Positions 24,259 through 32,290 of a stretch of 64,000 nucleotides of DNA are shown here, one piece after another. Position numbers and translations under genes: made by a program. Source of the stretch: Hymenobacter setariae (GTDB lineage: Bacteria > Bacteroidota > Bacteroidia > Cytophagales > Hymenobacteraceae); the NCBI RefSeq assembly GCF_007713685.1, contig NZ_VMRJ01000001.1, positions 186,001 to 250,000 of the forward strand. Direction: 5' to 3'. The notes below the pieces were generated by a model. That model was not told the origin of the DNA. It saw only the letters and a list, made by a program, of their open reading frames with translations, and searched no databases. Every line of letters begins with the position of its first letter. The first letter of the stretch is position 1.

Positions 24259-24831
24259 ATGAGAAAACTGTTAGCTCTCGCACTTACCGCTGCGGCTTTA
24301 GGCAGTTGTCAAAAAAGCACTACCGAGCCTAACGAAGACACGGCCGCGCTACATGACCAGTTTCATGGCAAGTACCGCTTAGTATCGGCAATGGCTGAAA
24401 CTGCAGTTGACCTTAATCGGGACGGTCAAGCCTCTAAAGATTTATTGAAGGAAATTCCTGACTTGAGCTTGTCGGCGGGACAATTGATTTTGCTTATCCA
24501 AAACAATGTGAAGCTGTTTGAGCAGTTTTGGCCGCAAGCCTATGTAACGCAAGATTATCGGCAAAGCAGCCCTGACTCGTTGCTATTACAAGGATATGCT
24601 GACCAAATAATGCCGCGGTATTTTTCATTTGATAAGTCGATAACGCGCCTGGTAGTCGAGCCTGGCCCCGCTGCCGCTGCCGACGGCGGCCGCTTTCCTG
24701 CTCCCGAAGAAGTGAAGCTTGAAGGCAATGAACAAATCCGAGTGGTAGTAAATCGATTGCTTTTTACGCGCCAAGGCTGGCGCTTAGTGCGCGTTACCAC
24801 CTGGTACAAGCGTTACACAATTATCACGTAG
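24259..24831 (+). CDS. Unrecognised lipoprotein, 190 aa
   Basis: A clear lipoprotein signal (MRKLLALALTAAALGSC, Cys17) precedes a mature part with short beta-like stretches: HGKYRLVSAMAETAVDLNRDG, then a long helix ending FEQFWPQAYV, and a last strand pair VVVNRLLFTRQGWRLVRVTT. The pattern 'GKYRLVSA...VDLNxDG' is like other Bacteroidota lipocalin-like/calycin lipoproteins that begin with a tryptophan- or tyrosine-bearing GxW/Y strand, but I do not claim a family. Its base composition is more AT-rich than its neighbours. It is monocistronic, followed by a hairpin. Confidence 0.6.
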   Translation: MRKLLALALTAAALGSCQKSTTEPNEDTAALHDQFHGKYRLVSAMAETAVDLNRDGQASKDLLKEIPDLSLSAGQLILLIQNNVKLFEQFWPQAYVTQDYRQSSPDSLLLQGYADQIMPRYFSFDKSITRLVVEPGPAAAADGGRFPAPEEVKLEGNEQIRVVVNRLLFTRQGWRLVRVTTWYKRYTIIT

Positions 24832-24833
24832 TA

Positions 24834-24884
24834 ACCCTCACGCACAGTAGGGGTACGTTAGCCACATCTGCCGTGCGTGAGGGT
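24834..24884. terminator. Hairpin between convergent lipoprotein and accC
   Basis: ACCCTCACGCAC (24834-24845) pairs exactly with GTGCGTGAGGGT (24873-24884) around a 27-base loop. There is no T-run, so factor-independent termination is uncertain. Confidence 0.5.
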
Positions 24885-24889
24885 ATAAG

Positions 24890-26401
24890 CTACCGCACAC
24901 CTAGACGATTACGCCGCCAGCCCGAAGCTGTGGCCTCCGCAGCTTCGCCAGCTGCTACCGGCGCGGCGGGTTTCTTTTCGTTCAGCAGCATCGCTACCAG
25001 GGCGGCGGCTACCTGCGCGGTGCCTTCGTCGGGCGTGCCGGGGGCCAGCACGGCGGGGCTGAAATGGTCGCGGATAAAGTTTGTATCAAAATTACCGCTC
25101 ACAAAAGCTGGGTGCTTGAGCACGAAAGTGCCGAAGGGCAGCGTGGTTTCGATGCCCGTAATCTGGTACTCAGCAATGGCACGCAGCATCCGCTCGATGG
25201 CCTCCTGGCGGGTGGCCCCGTAGGCTACCAGCTTGGCAATCATGGGGTCGTAATAAATTGGAATATCCATGCCTTGCTCGAAGCCATCATCGACGCGCAC
25301 GCTGGGCCCTTGGGGGCGCACGTAGGTGGCAAGGCGTCCGATGTCAGGCAGGAAGTTGTTTTGCGGGTCCTCGGCGTACACACGCAGCTCTAGGGCGTGG
25401 CCGTTGATGGCTAGGTCTTCCTGGCGGAAGGGCAGGGGCTGGCCCTCGGCGACCCGGATTTGCTCTTTTACCAAGTCAAGGCCCGTTATCATTTCCGTGA
25501 CGGGGTGCTCTACTTGTAGACGCGTATTCATTTCGAGGAAGTAGAAGCGGTGCTGGTCGTCGAGCAAAAACTCCACGGTGCCGGCCCCGGCGTACTGGCA
25601 GGCGCGGGCCACTTCCACGGCGCAGCGGCCCATCTCGGCCCGCAGCTCAGGCGTGAGTACGGACGACGGCGCTTCCTCAATTACCTTCTGGTGGCGGCGC
25701 TGAATTGAGCACTCACGCTCAAACAAATGCACGATGTTGCCGTGCTCGTCGCCTAGGACCTGAATTTCGATGTGGCGCGGCCCGGTCACGAACTTCTCGA
25801 TAAACACGGCCCCGTCGCCAAACGCTGACACGGCCTCGTTGATGGCCAACTGCATCTGCTCCTCAAACTCGTCGGCGCGGTGCACTAGGCGCATGCCCTT
25901 GCCACCGCCGCCGGCCGAAGCTTTTATCAGAATCGGAAAGCCAACTTCCTGGGCAATTTGCTTGGCCACTTCCACGTCAGAAATAGCTTCGTCGGTGCCT
26001 GGCACCAGCGGAATATTATAGGCTTTCACCGTTTGCTTGGCCGAAAGCTTATCACCCATCAGGTCCATTGCCTCGGGGCTAGGGCCAACGAAAATCAGCC
26101 CTGCTTCGCGCACGGCGCGGGCAAAACCGGCATTTTCTGATAGAAAGCCATAGCCGGGGTGAATGGCATCGACGCCTAGGTCTTTGCAAATCTCAATAAT
26201 CTTGTCGCCCCGCAGGTAGCTCTGGGCCGAAGCGGGCGGGCCCACGCACACAGCCTCGTCGGCGTAGCGCACGTGGGGCGAGAGGCGGTCGGCCTCTGAG
26301 TAGATGGCTACCGTGGCGATGCCCATTTCGCGGGCCGAGCGCAGCACGCGCAGCGCAATTTCGCCACGATTGGCAACCAGGAGCTTAGCTATTTTTTTCA
26401 T
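24890..26401 (-). CDS. accC: Acetyl-CoA carboxylase biotin carboxylase subunit
   Basis: AccC carboxylates biotin on AccB using ATP and bicarbonate, the first half-reaction of fatty acid synthesis. Motifs are [35 protein letters not shown] (ATP-grasp Gly-rich loop), [40 protein letters not shown] and ELRVYAEDP. The core ends by about residue 445; a 55-residue tail rich in Pro/Ala ([17 protein letters not shown]) follows. The ATG at 26399-26401 starts the canonical [13 protein letters not shown]; the upstream open frame of 31 codons is not family-like. No accB is adjacent, unlike the common accBC pairing; a propionyl/acetyl-CoA carboxylase subunit role cannot be excluded. Confidence 0.93.
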   Translation of the reverse strand: [503 protein letters not shown]

Positions 26402-26582
26402 GCAAGGGTGGGAAGTAGCGCGGACTTTCAATCCGCGACGATAAGGGGCAATACGAAGCACTCGCGAATGAAACGTCGGCGCTACGCACTGCAAAGAAAA
26501 CCCTGGCGGCCGGCCTTACGCTAAAAGCCCCTACACCAGCATTGCGCCGATGCCCAAATTATGCACATCGCCGGGGCTGGGC

Positions 26583-26590
26583 TATCTTTG
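26583..26590 (+). promoter_or_regulatory. TATCTTTG -7 element upstream of the serine-palmitoyltransferase-like gene
   Basis: An exact TAnnTTTG in the 266-base divergent gap between accC and 26668. It would leave a leader of about 70 bases. No convincing -33 TTG. Confidence 0.4.
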
Positions 26591-26667
26591 CAAATTGACT
26601 AATGCGCCGGCGGGGCCACCCGGGCTCGTCGGCTTCGCTCTTTTTACCTTATCCCCCAAGTTTTTCA

Positions 26668-27906
26668 GTGGATATTTTCGACCGCGTTACGGCCAATCGA
26701 GGCCCACTGGGCTCGCACTCGCACTACGCCCACGGCTACTTCACGTTTCCTAAGCTCGAAGGCGAGATTAAGCCCCGCATGCAGTTTCGCGGGAAAGAAG
26801 TGCTCACCTGGAGCCTAAATAACTACCTAGGGCTGGCCAACCACCCCGAAGTGCGCCAGGCCGATATTGACGGTGCTTCCGACTACGGCATGGCTTATCC
26901 CATGGGCGCCCGTATCATGAGCGGCAACTCGACGCTGCACGAGCAGCTCGAAAATGAGCTTGCCGAGTTTGTGCAGAAGCCCAGCGCGCTGCTGCTCAAC
27001 TTTGGCTACCAGGGTGTGGTCAGCATCATCGACTCGCTGGTGAGCCGCCACGATGCCATTGTGTACGACGCCGAGTCGCATGCCTGCATCATAGACGGTG
27101 TGCGCCTGCACCAGGGCAAGCGCTTCGTGTTTCCGCACAATGACATCGAGAACCTAGAAAAGCAGCTGGAGCGCGCCAAGCGCCTCACCGACGAAACGGG
27201 CGGCGGCATTCTGGTGATTACCGAAGGCATGTTTGGCATGAGCGGTAACCTCGGCAAGCTGCGCGAAATCGTGAAGCTGAAAGAGAAATACAACTTCCGC
27301 ATCTTCGTGGATGATGCTCACGGCTTTGGCACCCTAGGGCCCACTGGCGCAGGCACGGCTGAGCATTTGGGCGTACAAGAGGGTGTAGACCTGATTTTTT
27401 ACACCTTCGCCAAGAGCATGGCTAGCATTGGCGCGTTCGTGGCCGGCCCCGAAGGCGTTATTGAATATTTGCGTTATAACATGCGCAGCCAGATTTTTGC
27501 TAAATCGCTGCCCATGCCGCTCGTAATCGGTGCCCTGAAGCGCCTAGAGCTGATTCGCAACCACCCCGAGTACCGCGAAAACCTCTGGACCATCGTGCGT
27601 GCGCTGCAAAGCGGTCTGCGCGAGAAGGGCTTCAACATCGGTACTACCGAGTCGCCGGTTACGCCGGTGTTCCTCAACGGGCAGATTCCTGATGCTACGG
27701 CGCTCACGTTCGATTTGCGTGAGAATCACGGCATTTTCTGCTCCATTGTCGTTTATCCGGTCGTGCCCAAAGGCGTGATTATGTTGCGTCTCATTCCGAC
27801 GGCGGTGCACACGCTGGCCGACGTAGACGCTACAATTACAGCTTTTGAGGCCATTGCGGCCAAACTCGACAAAGGACTCTACAGCAAGCAGCCCGCCACC
27901 ACCTAG
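26668..27906 (+). CDS. Alpha-oxoamine synthase, probable serine palmitoyltransferase
   Basis: A 412-residue PLP enzyme of the KBL/BioF/HemA/SPT family. Visible are LNNYLGLANHPEVRQADI, YPMGARIMSGNSTLHEQLE, LNFGYQGVVSIIDSLV, DAESHACIIDGVRL (PLP-stacking His), VDDAHGFGTLGPTGAGT (Asp-Ala-His), and the Schiff-base Lys in YTFAKSMASIGAFVAG. The SMASIG stretch resembles bacterial serine palmitoyltransferases (SLASIGG) rather than BioF, and Bacteroidota make sphingolipids, so condensation of serine with palmitoyl-CoA is the best guess; KBL or BioF is the alternative. GTG at 26668-26670 gives the natural N-terminus (VDIFDRVTAN); an ATG at 26602 in frame adds unlikely sequence. Confidence 0.82.
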   Translation: MDIFDRVTANRGPLGSHSHYAHGYFTFPKLEGEIKPRMQFRGKEVLTWSLNNYLGLANHPEVRQADIDGASDYGMAYPMGARIMSGNSTLHEQLENELAEFVQKPSALLLNFGYQGVVSIIDSLVSRHDAIVYDAESHACIIDGVRLHQGKRFVFPHNDIENLEKQLERAKRLTDETGGGILVITEGMFGMSGNLGKLREIVKLKEKYNFRIFVDDAHGFGTLGPTGAGTAEHLGVQEGVDLIFYTFAKSMASIGAFVAGPEGVIEYLRYNMRSQIFAKSLPMPLVIGALKRLELIRNHPEYRENLWTIVRALQSGLREKGFNIGTTESPVTPVFLNGQIPDATALTFDLRENHGIFCSIVVYPVVPKGVIMLRLIPTAVHTLADVDATITAFEAIAAKLDKGLYSKQPATT

Positions 27907-27934
27907 GGCGGCCGCTACGGCGGTGGTTTACGGC

Positions 27935-27970
27935 AAGCGCCGGCGGCTCGAAAGAGGCGCCGGCGCTTTT
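27935..27970 (+). terminator. Terminator after the serine-palmitoyltransferase-like gene
   Basis: AAGCGCCGGC (27935-27944) pairs with GCCGGCGCTT (27959-27968), followed by TT and a T-rich stretch. Confidence 0.75.
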
Positions 27971-28164
27971 GATTTGTACTTTTCGAAGTCAAAAATAGCC
28001 AATTGCGCTCACGAACTCATCACACCAAAGGAAAAAATGGCCCTAGCGGCCCAGAAAGGCGGTTTTAAGAAAAACCTCAAAAGCTTGCCCGCGTAGAAAG
28101 TGCCTGTATATTAGGGCCGCGTAAGCACAATTTTTCTTTTCTCACCCAAACGCCAACCAATTTC

Positions 28165-28431
28165 ATGGCTAATCCTTTCAACAAACTCAAGGACCTTGTT
28201 ACCTCGCTGGAAGACGACTTCGAAAAGTCGTATGACAAAGGCAATGCCGCTGCTGGCACCCGCGTGCGCAAAGGCATGCAGGACCTGAAAAACATGGCTC
28301 AGGAAATCCGCCTGGAAGTGCAGAACCAGAAGAATTCGTCGAAGGACGGTGCTGCTGCCCCAGCCGCTAAAGCTGCTCCTGCTAAAGCCGCTCCGGCCGC
28401 TAAGAAAGCCGCTCCTGCTAAGAAGAAGTAA
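28165..28431 (+). CDS. Histone H1-like protein, Hc1 family
   Basis: An 88-residue basic protein. The first 55 residues form a helical, charged domain (NPFNKLKDLVTSLEDDFEKS, RVRKGMQDLKNMAQEIRLEV) that fits the Hc1-like family common in Bacteroidota; the remaining 33 are a Lys/Ala/Pro tail (AAPAKAAPAAKKAAPAKKK) like the histone H1 C-terminus. It probably binds DNA non-specifically and condenses the nucleoid. The tail-coding DNA is itself repetitive (GCTGCTCCTGCTAAAGCC-type units). The gene is followed by its own terminator. Confidence 0.85.
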   Translation: MANPFNKLKDLVTSLEDDFEKSYDKGNAAAGTRVRKGMQDLKNMAQEIRLEVQNQKNSSKDGAAAPAAKAAPAKAAPAAKKAAPAKKK

Positions 28432-28495
28432 TGTCGTAACCACAAATTCGGCGGATTTTTTGGATTCGTCGGATTTTGTGGCCGGACGCAATATG

Positions 28496-28525
28496 AAAAA
28501 GCCCCGCTACTCAGCGGGGCTTTTT
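28496..28525. terminator. Terminator between the histone-like gene and tyrS
   Basis: AAAAAGCCCCGCT pairs with AGCGGGGCTTTTT around ACTC. T-runs are present in both directions, fitting the convergent genes. Confidence 0.9.
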
Positions 28526-28563
28526 CGTGGACCTAGGGTAGGTTAAAAGGGCTGCATTACTGG

Positions 28564-29862
28564 TTAGGTCAATTCTACTAGGTAGTAGCTTTTGCCTTTC
28601 TTCACAACCAAATACTTGTCGTGCAGCAGCGGCAACTCAGCCACTAGCACATCGGGCGAGGCTAGCTTGGTGCCGTTCACCGACAAGCCATTGGCTTTTA
28701 CCAGCTTGCGCACTTCGCCGCGCGAAGGCAGAATCTGCTGGTTGGTAGTTTCGCTGAGGAGCACGGCCACGTTGAGGTCGGCCGTGTCGGCGCGGGGCAC
28801 GCGCAGGTGCGGCAGGCCCGTAAATACGCCAACTAGTGTCGCTTCATCGAGTGCTGCTAGGTCGCCGCCGCCGAAAAGTACTTCGGAAGTAGCTACGGCT
28901 ATCTTGTACGCTTCTTCCGAATGCACCCGGATAGTTACGTCTTTGGCCAGGGCCTTCTGCAAGGTTTTGAGGCCGGGGTTTTGAGCGTGCTCAGCTTCGA
29001 TGGCTTCGATTTCTTCCTGCGTAAGCAAGGTAAAAACGCGGATAAGACGCGGCGCGTCAACGTCTTCGGAGCGTAGAAAGAACTGGTAGAACTGGTAGGG
29101 CGAGGTCAGGTTGGGGTCGAGCCACACGGTACCAGTTTCCGACTTGCCGTACTTGGTGCCGTCGGCCTTGGTGATGAGCTTGCCGGTAAGGGCGTAGGCC
29201 TTGCCCTCGCCGTCGGTCATACGGCGTAGCAACTCGGTGCCGGTCGTGATATTGCCCCACTGGTCGCTGGCGCCCATTTGCAGGGTGCAGCCCAGCGTTT
29301 TGTATAGGTGCACGAAGTCGTAACCTTGCAGCAACTGGTAGCTAAACTCAGTGTAGCTGAGGCCGTCGGCCGTGTCGCCCTCGGCCGGGTTGATGCGGCG
29401 CTTTACCGAATCCTTGGCCATCATGTAGTTGACGGTAAGGTGCTTGCCTATCTCGCGCAGAAACTGCAAGTAGCCAAACTCCTTGAACCAATCATAGTTA
29501 TTGACGAGCACTGCGCCGGTGGGCGAGTCGTTGAAGTCTAGGAATTTTTCGAGCTGGGCGCGAATACCGGCCTGATTGACGCGCAGGGCGTTTTCATCCA
29601 GAAAATTGCGCTCAGCTGACTTGCCGCTGGGGTCGCCTATCATGCCGGTGGCGCCGCCCACCAGCGCCACTGGGCGGTGGCCAGCGCGCTGCAAGTGCAC
29701 GAGTAGCATGATGGTGGCTAGGTTGCCGATGTGTAGCGAAGCCGCAGTAGGGTCAAAGCCGATGTAGCCCGACACGGGCGCGGCGCTGGCCAGGTGCTCG
29801 GCGGTGCCGGGCATGGCATCGTGGTACATACCGCGCCAGCGGAGTTCAGTTAGTAAATCCAA
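28564..29862 (-). CDS. tyrS: Tyrosyl-tRNA synthetase
   Basis: A class I aminoacyl-tRNA synthetase charging tRNA-Tyr. The HIGH-type motif is LHIGNLATIMLL, the KMSKS-type motif is TKYGKSETG, and QMGASDQWGNI is the tyrosine-site signature. The last 60 residues are an S4-like RNA-binding domain (LPSRGEVRKLVKANGLSVNG). At 432 residues the length is normal. The start is TTG at 29860-29862; the divergently placed holA also starts with TTG. Confidence 0.97.
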   Translation of the reverse strand: MDLLTELRWRGMYHDAMPGTAEHLASAAPVSGYIGFDPTAASLHIGNLATIMLLVHLQRAGHRPVALVGGATGMIGDPSGKSAERNFLDENALRVNQAGIRAQLEKFLDFNDSPTGAVLVNNYDWFKEFGYLQFLREIGKHLTVNYMMAKDSVKRRINPAEGDTADGLSYTEFSYQLLQGYDFVHLYKTLGCTLQMGASDQWGNITTGTELLRRMTDGEGKAYALTGKLITKADGTKYGKSETGTVWLDPNLTSPYQFYQFFLRSEDVDAPRLIRVFTLLTQEEIEAIEAEHAQNPGLKTLQKALAKDVTIRVHSEEAYKIAVATSEVLFGGGDLAALDEATLVGVFTGLPHLRVPRADTADLNVAVLLSETTNQQILPSRGEVRKLVKANGLSVNGTKLASPDVLVAELPLLHDKYLVVKKGKSYYLVELT

Positions 29863-30000
29863 TTATGAATCAGAAATTATGAATTATGAATGGGCTCCAG
29901 GGGCGGGGAGGCCGCGCCGCATGGGCAAAGGTAGCCCAAGCCGTAATTTCGTATTCCGGCTTTTGCGTTGCGCCAGAGTCAATTTATAGTTTATAATTTC
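29861..30000. repeat. Divergent inverted word-repeat (AATTATGAAT type)
   Basis: GAAATTATGAATTATGAAT (29873-29891) and its near inverted complement ATTTATAGTTTATAATTTC (29982-30000) flank the GC-rich centre of the tyrS-holA gap. The same word recurs at 62743-62823. Confidence 0.7.
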
Positions 30001-30010
30001 TAATACCTAC

Positions 30011-31063
30011 TTGATACAAGACGCCGACGCCATTCTGAAAGCCGTGCAGCAGCGGCAGTTTCAGCCGGTGTATTTTTTGCAGGGCGAGGAGCCGTATTTT
30101 ATTGATACGGTGGCCGATGCGCTTGAGAGCTCGGTGCTGCCCGAAAGCGAGCGCAGCTTCAACCAAACGGTGCTCTACGGCAAGGATACCGATGCGGCGG
30201 GCATTCTGGGGCAAGCCAGGCGCTTTCCGATGATGAGCGATTACTCAGTGGTCATTGTGAAAGAAGCGCAGGCCGTGGCCGACCTAGAAAGCGAAAAAGC
30301 CTGGCCATTTCTCGAAGCCTACCTCAAAAACCCGCTGGCTAGCACTGTGCTGGTACTGTGCTACAAGCACAAAACCCTCGACAGCCGCAAGAAGCTGGGC
30401 AAGCTGCTGGCCGCCGCCCCTGGCGTGGCCCTGATGACAAGCAAAAAGCTCTACGACAACCAGATACCGCAGTGGCTGGGAGGCTACGTGCGCAGCCGCA
30501 AGCAACAGATTACGCCCGGCGCCACGGCGATGCTGGCCGAGTACATCGGGGCCGACCTAGGGCGCCTAGCCAACGAAGTAAACAAGCTGCTGCTCAATGT
30601 GAAGCAGGGCCAGGCCATCGACGAAGACCTAGTGCAGCGCATGGTGGGCATTAGCAAGGAGTACAACATCTTTGAGTTGCAACGGGCCTTGGTGCACCGT
30701 GACGTGCTGAAGGCCAACCGTATCCTGACGCACTTCGCCGCCAACCCCAAGGCCAATCCGCTTATCCCGAATCTGACGCTGCTCTTCAACTTCTTCACCC
30801 GGCTGCTGATGCTGCACCAGGTCGGTAACAACCCGTCGGACAGCGATATGCAGAAAATGGGTATCAATAAATTTGCTCAAAAGGAGTATCAGTTGGCCCA
30901 GCGGCAGTTCAGCCCCGAGCGCACCATAGATTTGATTCACCTCATTCGCCGGGCCGATGCGCAGAGCAAGGGCATCGAGAGCGGCAGCATGGACGAGGGC
31001 GAAATCTTGCGCGAGCTGGTGTGGCTCATTCTGCACCCCGTGCCGGTGGCGGCGGTGGGGTAA
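30011..31063 (+). CDS. holA: DNA polymerase III delta subunit
   Basis: HolA opens the beta sliding clamp as part of the clamp loader. The 350 residues show the delta-family layout: an N-terminal RecA-like fold beginning FQPVYFLQGEEPYFIDTVAD, ARRFPMMSDYSVVIVKEAQA, then the lid and collar helices (MLAEYIGADLGRLANEVNKL, YNIFELQRALVHRDVLKANR). As expected for delta, no Walker A is present. The start is TTG at 30011-30013, just after an AT-rich inverted repeat. Confidence 0.93.
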   Translation: MIQDADAILKAVQQRQFQPVYFLQGEEPYFIDTVADALESSVLPESERSFNQTVLYGKDTDAAGILGQARRFPMMSDYSVVIVKEAQAVADLESEKAWPFLEAYLKNPLASTVLVLCYKHKTLDSRKKLGKLLAAAPGVALMTSKKLYDNQIPQWLGGYVRSRKQQITPGATAMLAEYIGADLGRLANEVNKLLLNVKQGQAIDEDLVQRMVGISKEYNIFELQRALVHRDVLKANRILTHFAANPKANPLIPNLTLLFNFFTRLLMLHQVGNNPSDSDMQKMGINKFAQKEYQLAQRQFSPERTIDLIHLIRRADAQSKGIESGSMDEGEILRELVWLILHPVPVAAVG

Positions 31064-31121
31064 CGCGGCCGGCCCTAGGTGCGTAGAAAGCGGGTATTCA
31101 CCCTTCAACCTGCTTTCACTC

Positions 31122-31313
31122 ATGAGCGATAACCAACCAAGCGGCACCCTAGGGGGCATGCTATCCAGCCTATTTGGCCGCCGCAACGCCGAAGACAACA
31201 CCGAGAATCGTAGCTTCTCCTCCAAGCATAAAATATTGAGTGGCGCCCTGCTGGCCGCCGGCGCTGCTTACCTCTACAAGCGCGCTAAAAACAAGCAAAC
31301 GATGCTAGGTTAG
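31122..31313 (+). CDS. Small protein with a membrane-anchor-like C-terminus, 63 aa
   Basis: ATG at 31122 opens a 63-codon gene 58 bases after holA. The N-terminal half is polar (SLFGRRNAEDNTENRSF); the C-terminal part SGALLAAGAAYLYKRAKNK is a short Ala/Gly-rich helix ending in basic residues. The same module appears in the two DUF2383 proteins just downstream (GGALIVAGLALLIAPKKKGK and GGALLALGIAYLATRKKNK). I do not recognise the family. A terminator follows. Confidence 0.6.
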   Translation: MSDNQPSGTLGGMLSSLFGRRNAEDNTENRSFSSKHKILSGALLAAGAAYLYKRAKNKQTMLG

Positions 31314-31332
31314 TAGCAACCTAGCTACCTGC

Positions 31333-31380
31333 AAGCCCCGCAGGACGAGCCCTTTCTTGTGGCGCGTCTTGCGGGGCTTT
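31333..31380 (+). terminator. Terminator after the 63-aa gene
   Basis: AAGCCCCGCA (31333-31342) pairs with TGCGGGGCTT (31370-31379) and is followed by TTC; the loop is 27 bases. Confidence 0.7.
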
Positions 31381-31415
31381 CTGCTGCATTTTTGCGGCCC
31401 CGTAGTCTTATTCGT

Positions 31416-32153
31416 ATGCGCGCCCACATTCACTTCGACCGCCAAGGCTGGCCCCAGAGCGTCAATAATTACCTAGCACTGGATGGCTTCCAGCAAATGG
31501 GCTGGGAAATACTGCCCTATACCGATGATGCACCCGTGCGCGACCACGCGCCCGACGAGATAGTGGTGGGCCACATCGCGGCCGTGCGAGCTGGCTTGCG
31601 GTCGCTAGGCCTGGCCGTACCCGCCGAGTTGGGCTACCCCGAGGCGCTGCACCCGTACCTAGGGCGGCGCTTATGGCCCAGCACCATCAATGCCGTGGCG
31701 GCGCACCCAGAAAGCTGGCCAGTGTTTGTGAAGCCCATGCACGATGCCAAAAAATTTACGGGCGTGCTGGTACGCCGCGTGGGCGACCTCGTGGGCTGCG
31801 GTGACCAGCACCAGGACACACCTGTGTGGTGCGCCGAGCCAGTGCAGTTTCGGGCTGAGTGGCGCTGCTTTGTGCGCTACGGCCGCATTTTGGATGCCCG
31901 GCCCTACAAAGGCGACTGGAGGGCGCACTTCGACCCGGCTGTAGTAGAAGCCGCGTTGACTGCTTATTTGCCCGAAGCACCCGCCGCTTTCGCGCTCGAT
32001 GTGGGCGTGACCACGGCCGGCGCTACGCTGGTAGTGGAGGTCAATGATGGCTATGCCCTAGGTGCCTACGGCCTGATGCCATTGGCTTATGCCAAGTTTT
32101 TGTCGGCCCGGTGGGCGCAACTCACTGGCACCCAAGATTACGCCGATTTTTAA
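31416..32153 (+). CDS. ATP-grasp protein, R2K clade
   Basis: A 245-residue protein matching the R2K-type ATP-grasp group (old DUF4343). PVFVKPMHDAKKFTGVLVRR has the ATP-binding Lys, EWRCFVRYGRILDARPYKGD carries the R and K that name the clade, and FALDVGVTTAGATLVVEVND ends in the Mg-binding acidic residue. The last 25 residues (GAYGLMPLAYAKFLSARWAQ) are the usual cap. R2K proteins are predicted ligases that join a carboxylate to an amine; many are found in phage or conflict contexts, but the substrate is unknown. ATG 31416-31418 is preferred over an ATG 57 bases upstream that falls in the preceding terminator. Confidence 0.75.
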   Translation: MRAHIHFDRQGWPQSVNNYLALDGFQQMGWEILPYTDDAPVRDHAPDEIVVGHIAAVRAGLRSLGLAVPAELGYPEALHPYLGRRLWPSTINAVAAHPESWPVFVKPMHDAKKFTGVLVRRVGDLVGCGDQHQDTPVWCAEPVQFRAEWRCFVRYGRILDARPYKGDWRAHFDPAVVEAALTAYLPEAPAAFALDVGVTTAGATLVVEVNDGYALGAYGLMPLAYAKFLSARWAQLTGTQDYADF

Positions 32154-32290
32154 GTCGGCAGCAAACAAGCGTAGCGCATGAAGCAGAAGTGAAACGTTAA
32201 AAAAAGCAGTAAAAAGGCACTCATTTACCAACGTGCGGATAGTACTTACCGTAGAATACGTGTTTTTACCCCAACCTGACACCTAGTAAT

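Noticed and set aside
28038..28096. 19-codon frame (MALAAQKGGFKKNLKSLPA) with a GGA-rich leader before the histone-like gene
   Set aside because: Too short to judge; no terminator or conservation information, so it is not listed as a gene. A leader peptide remains conceivable.
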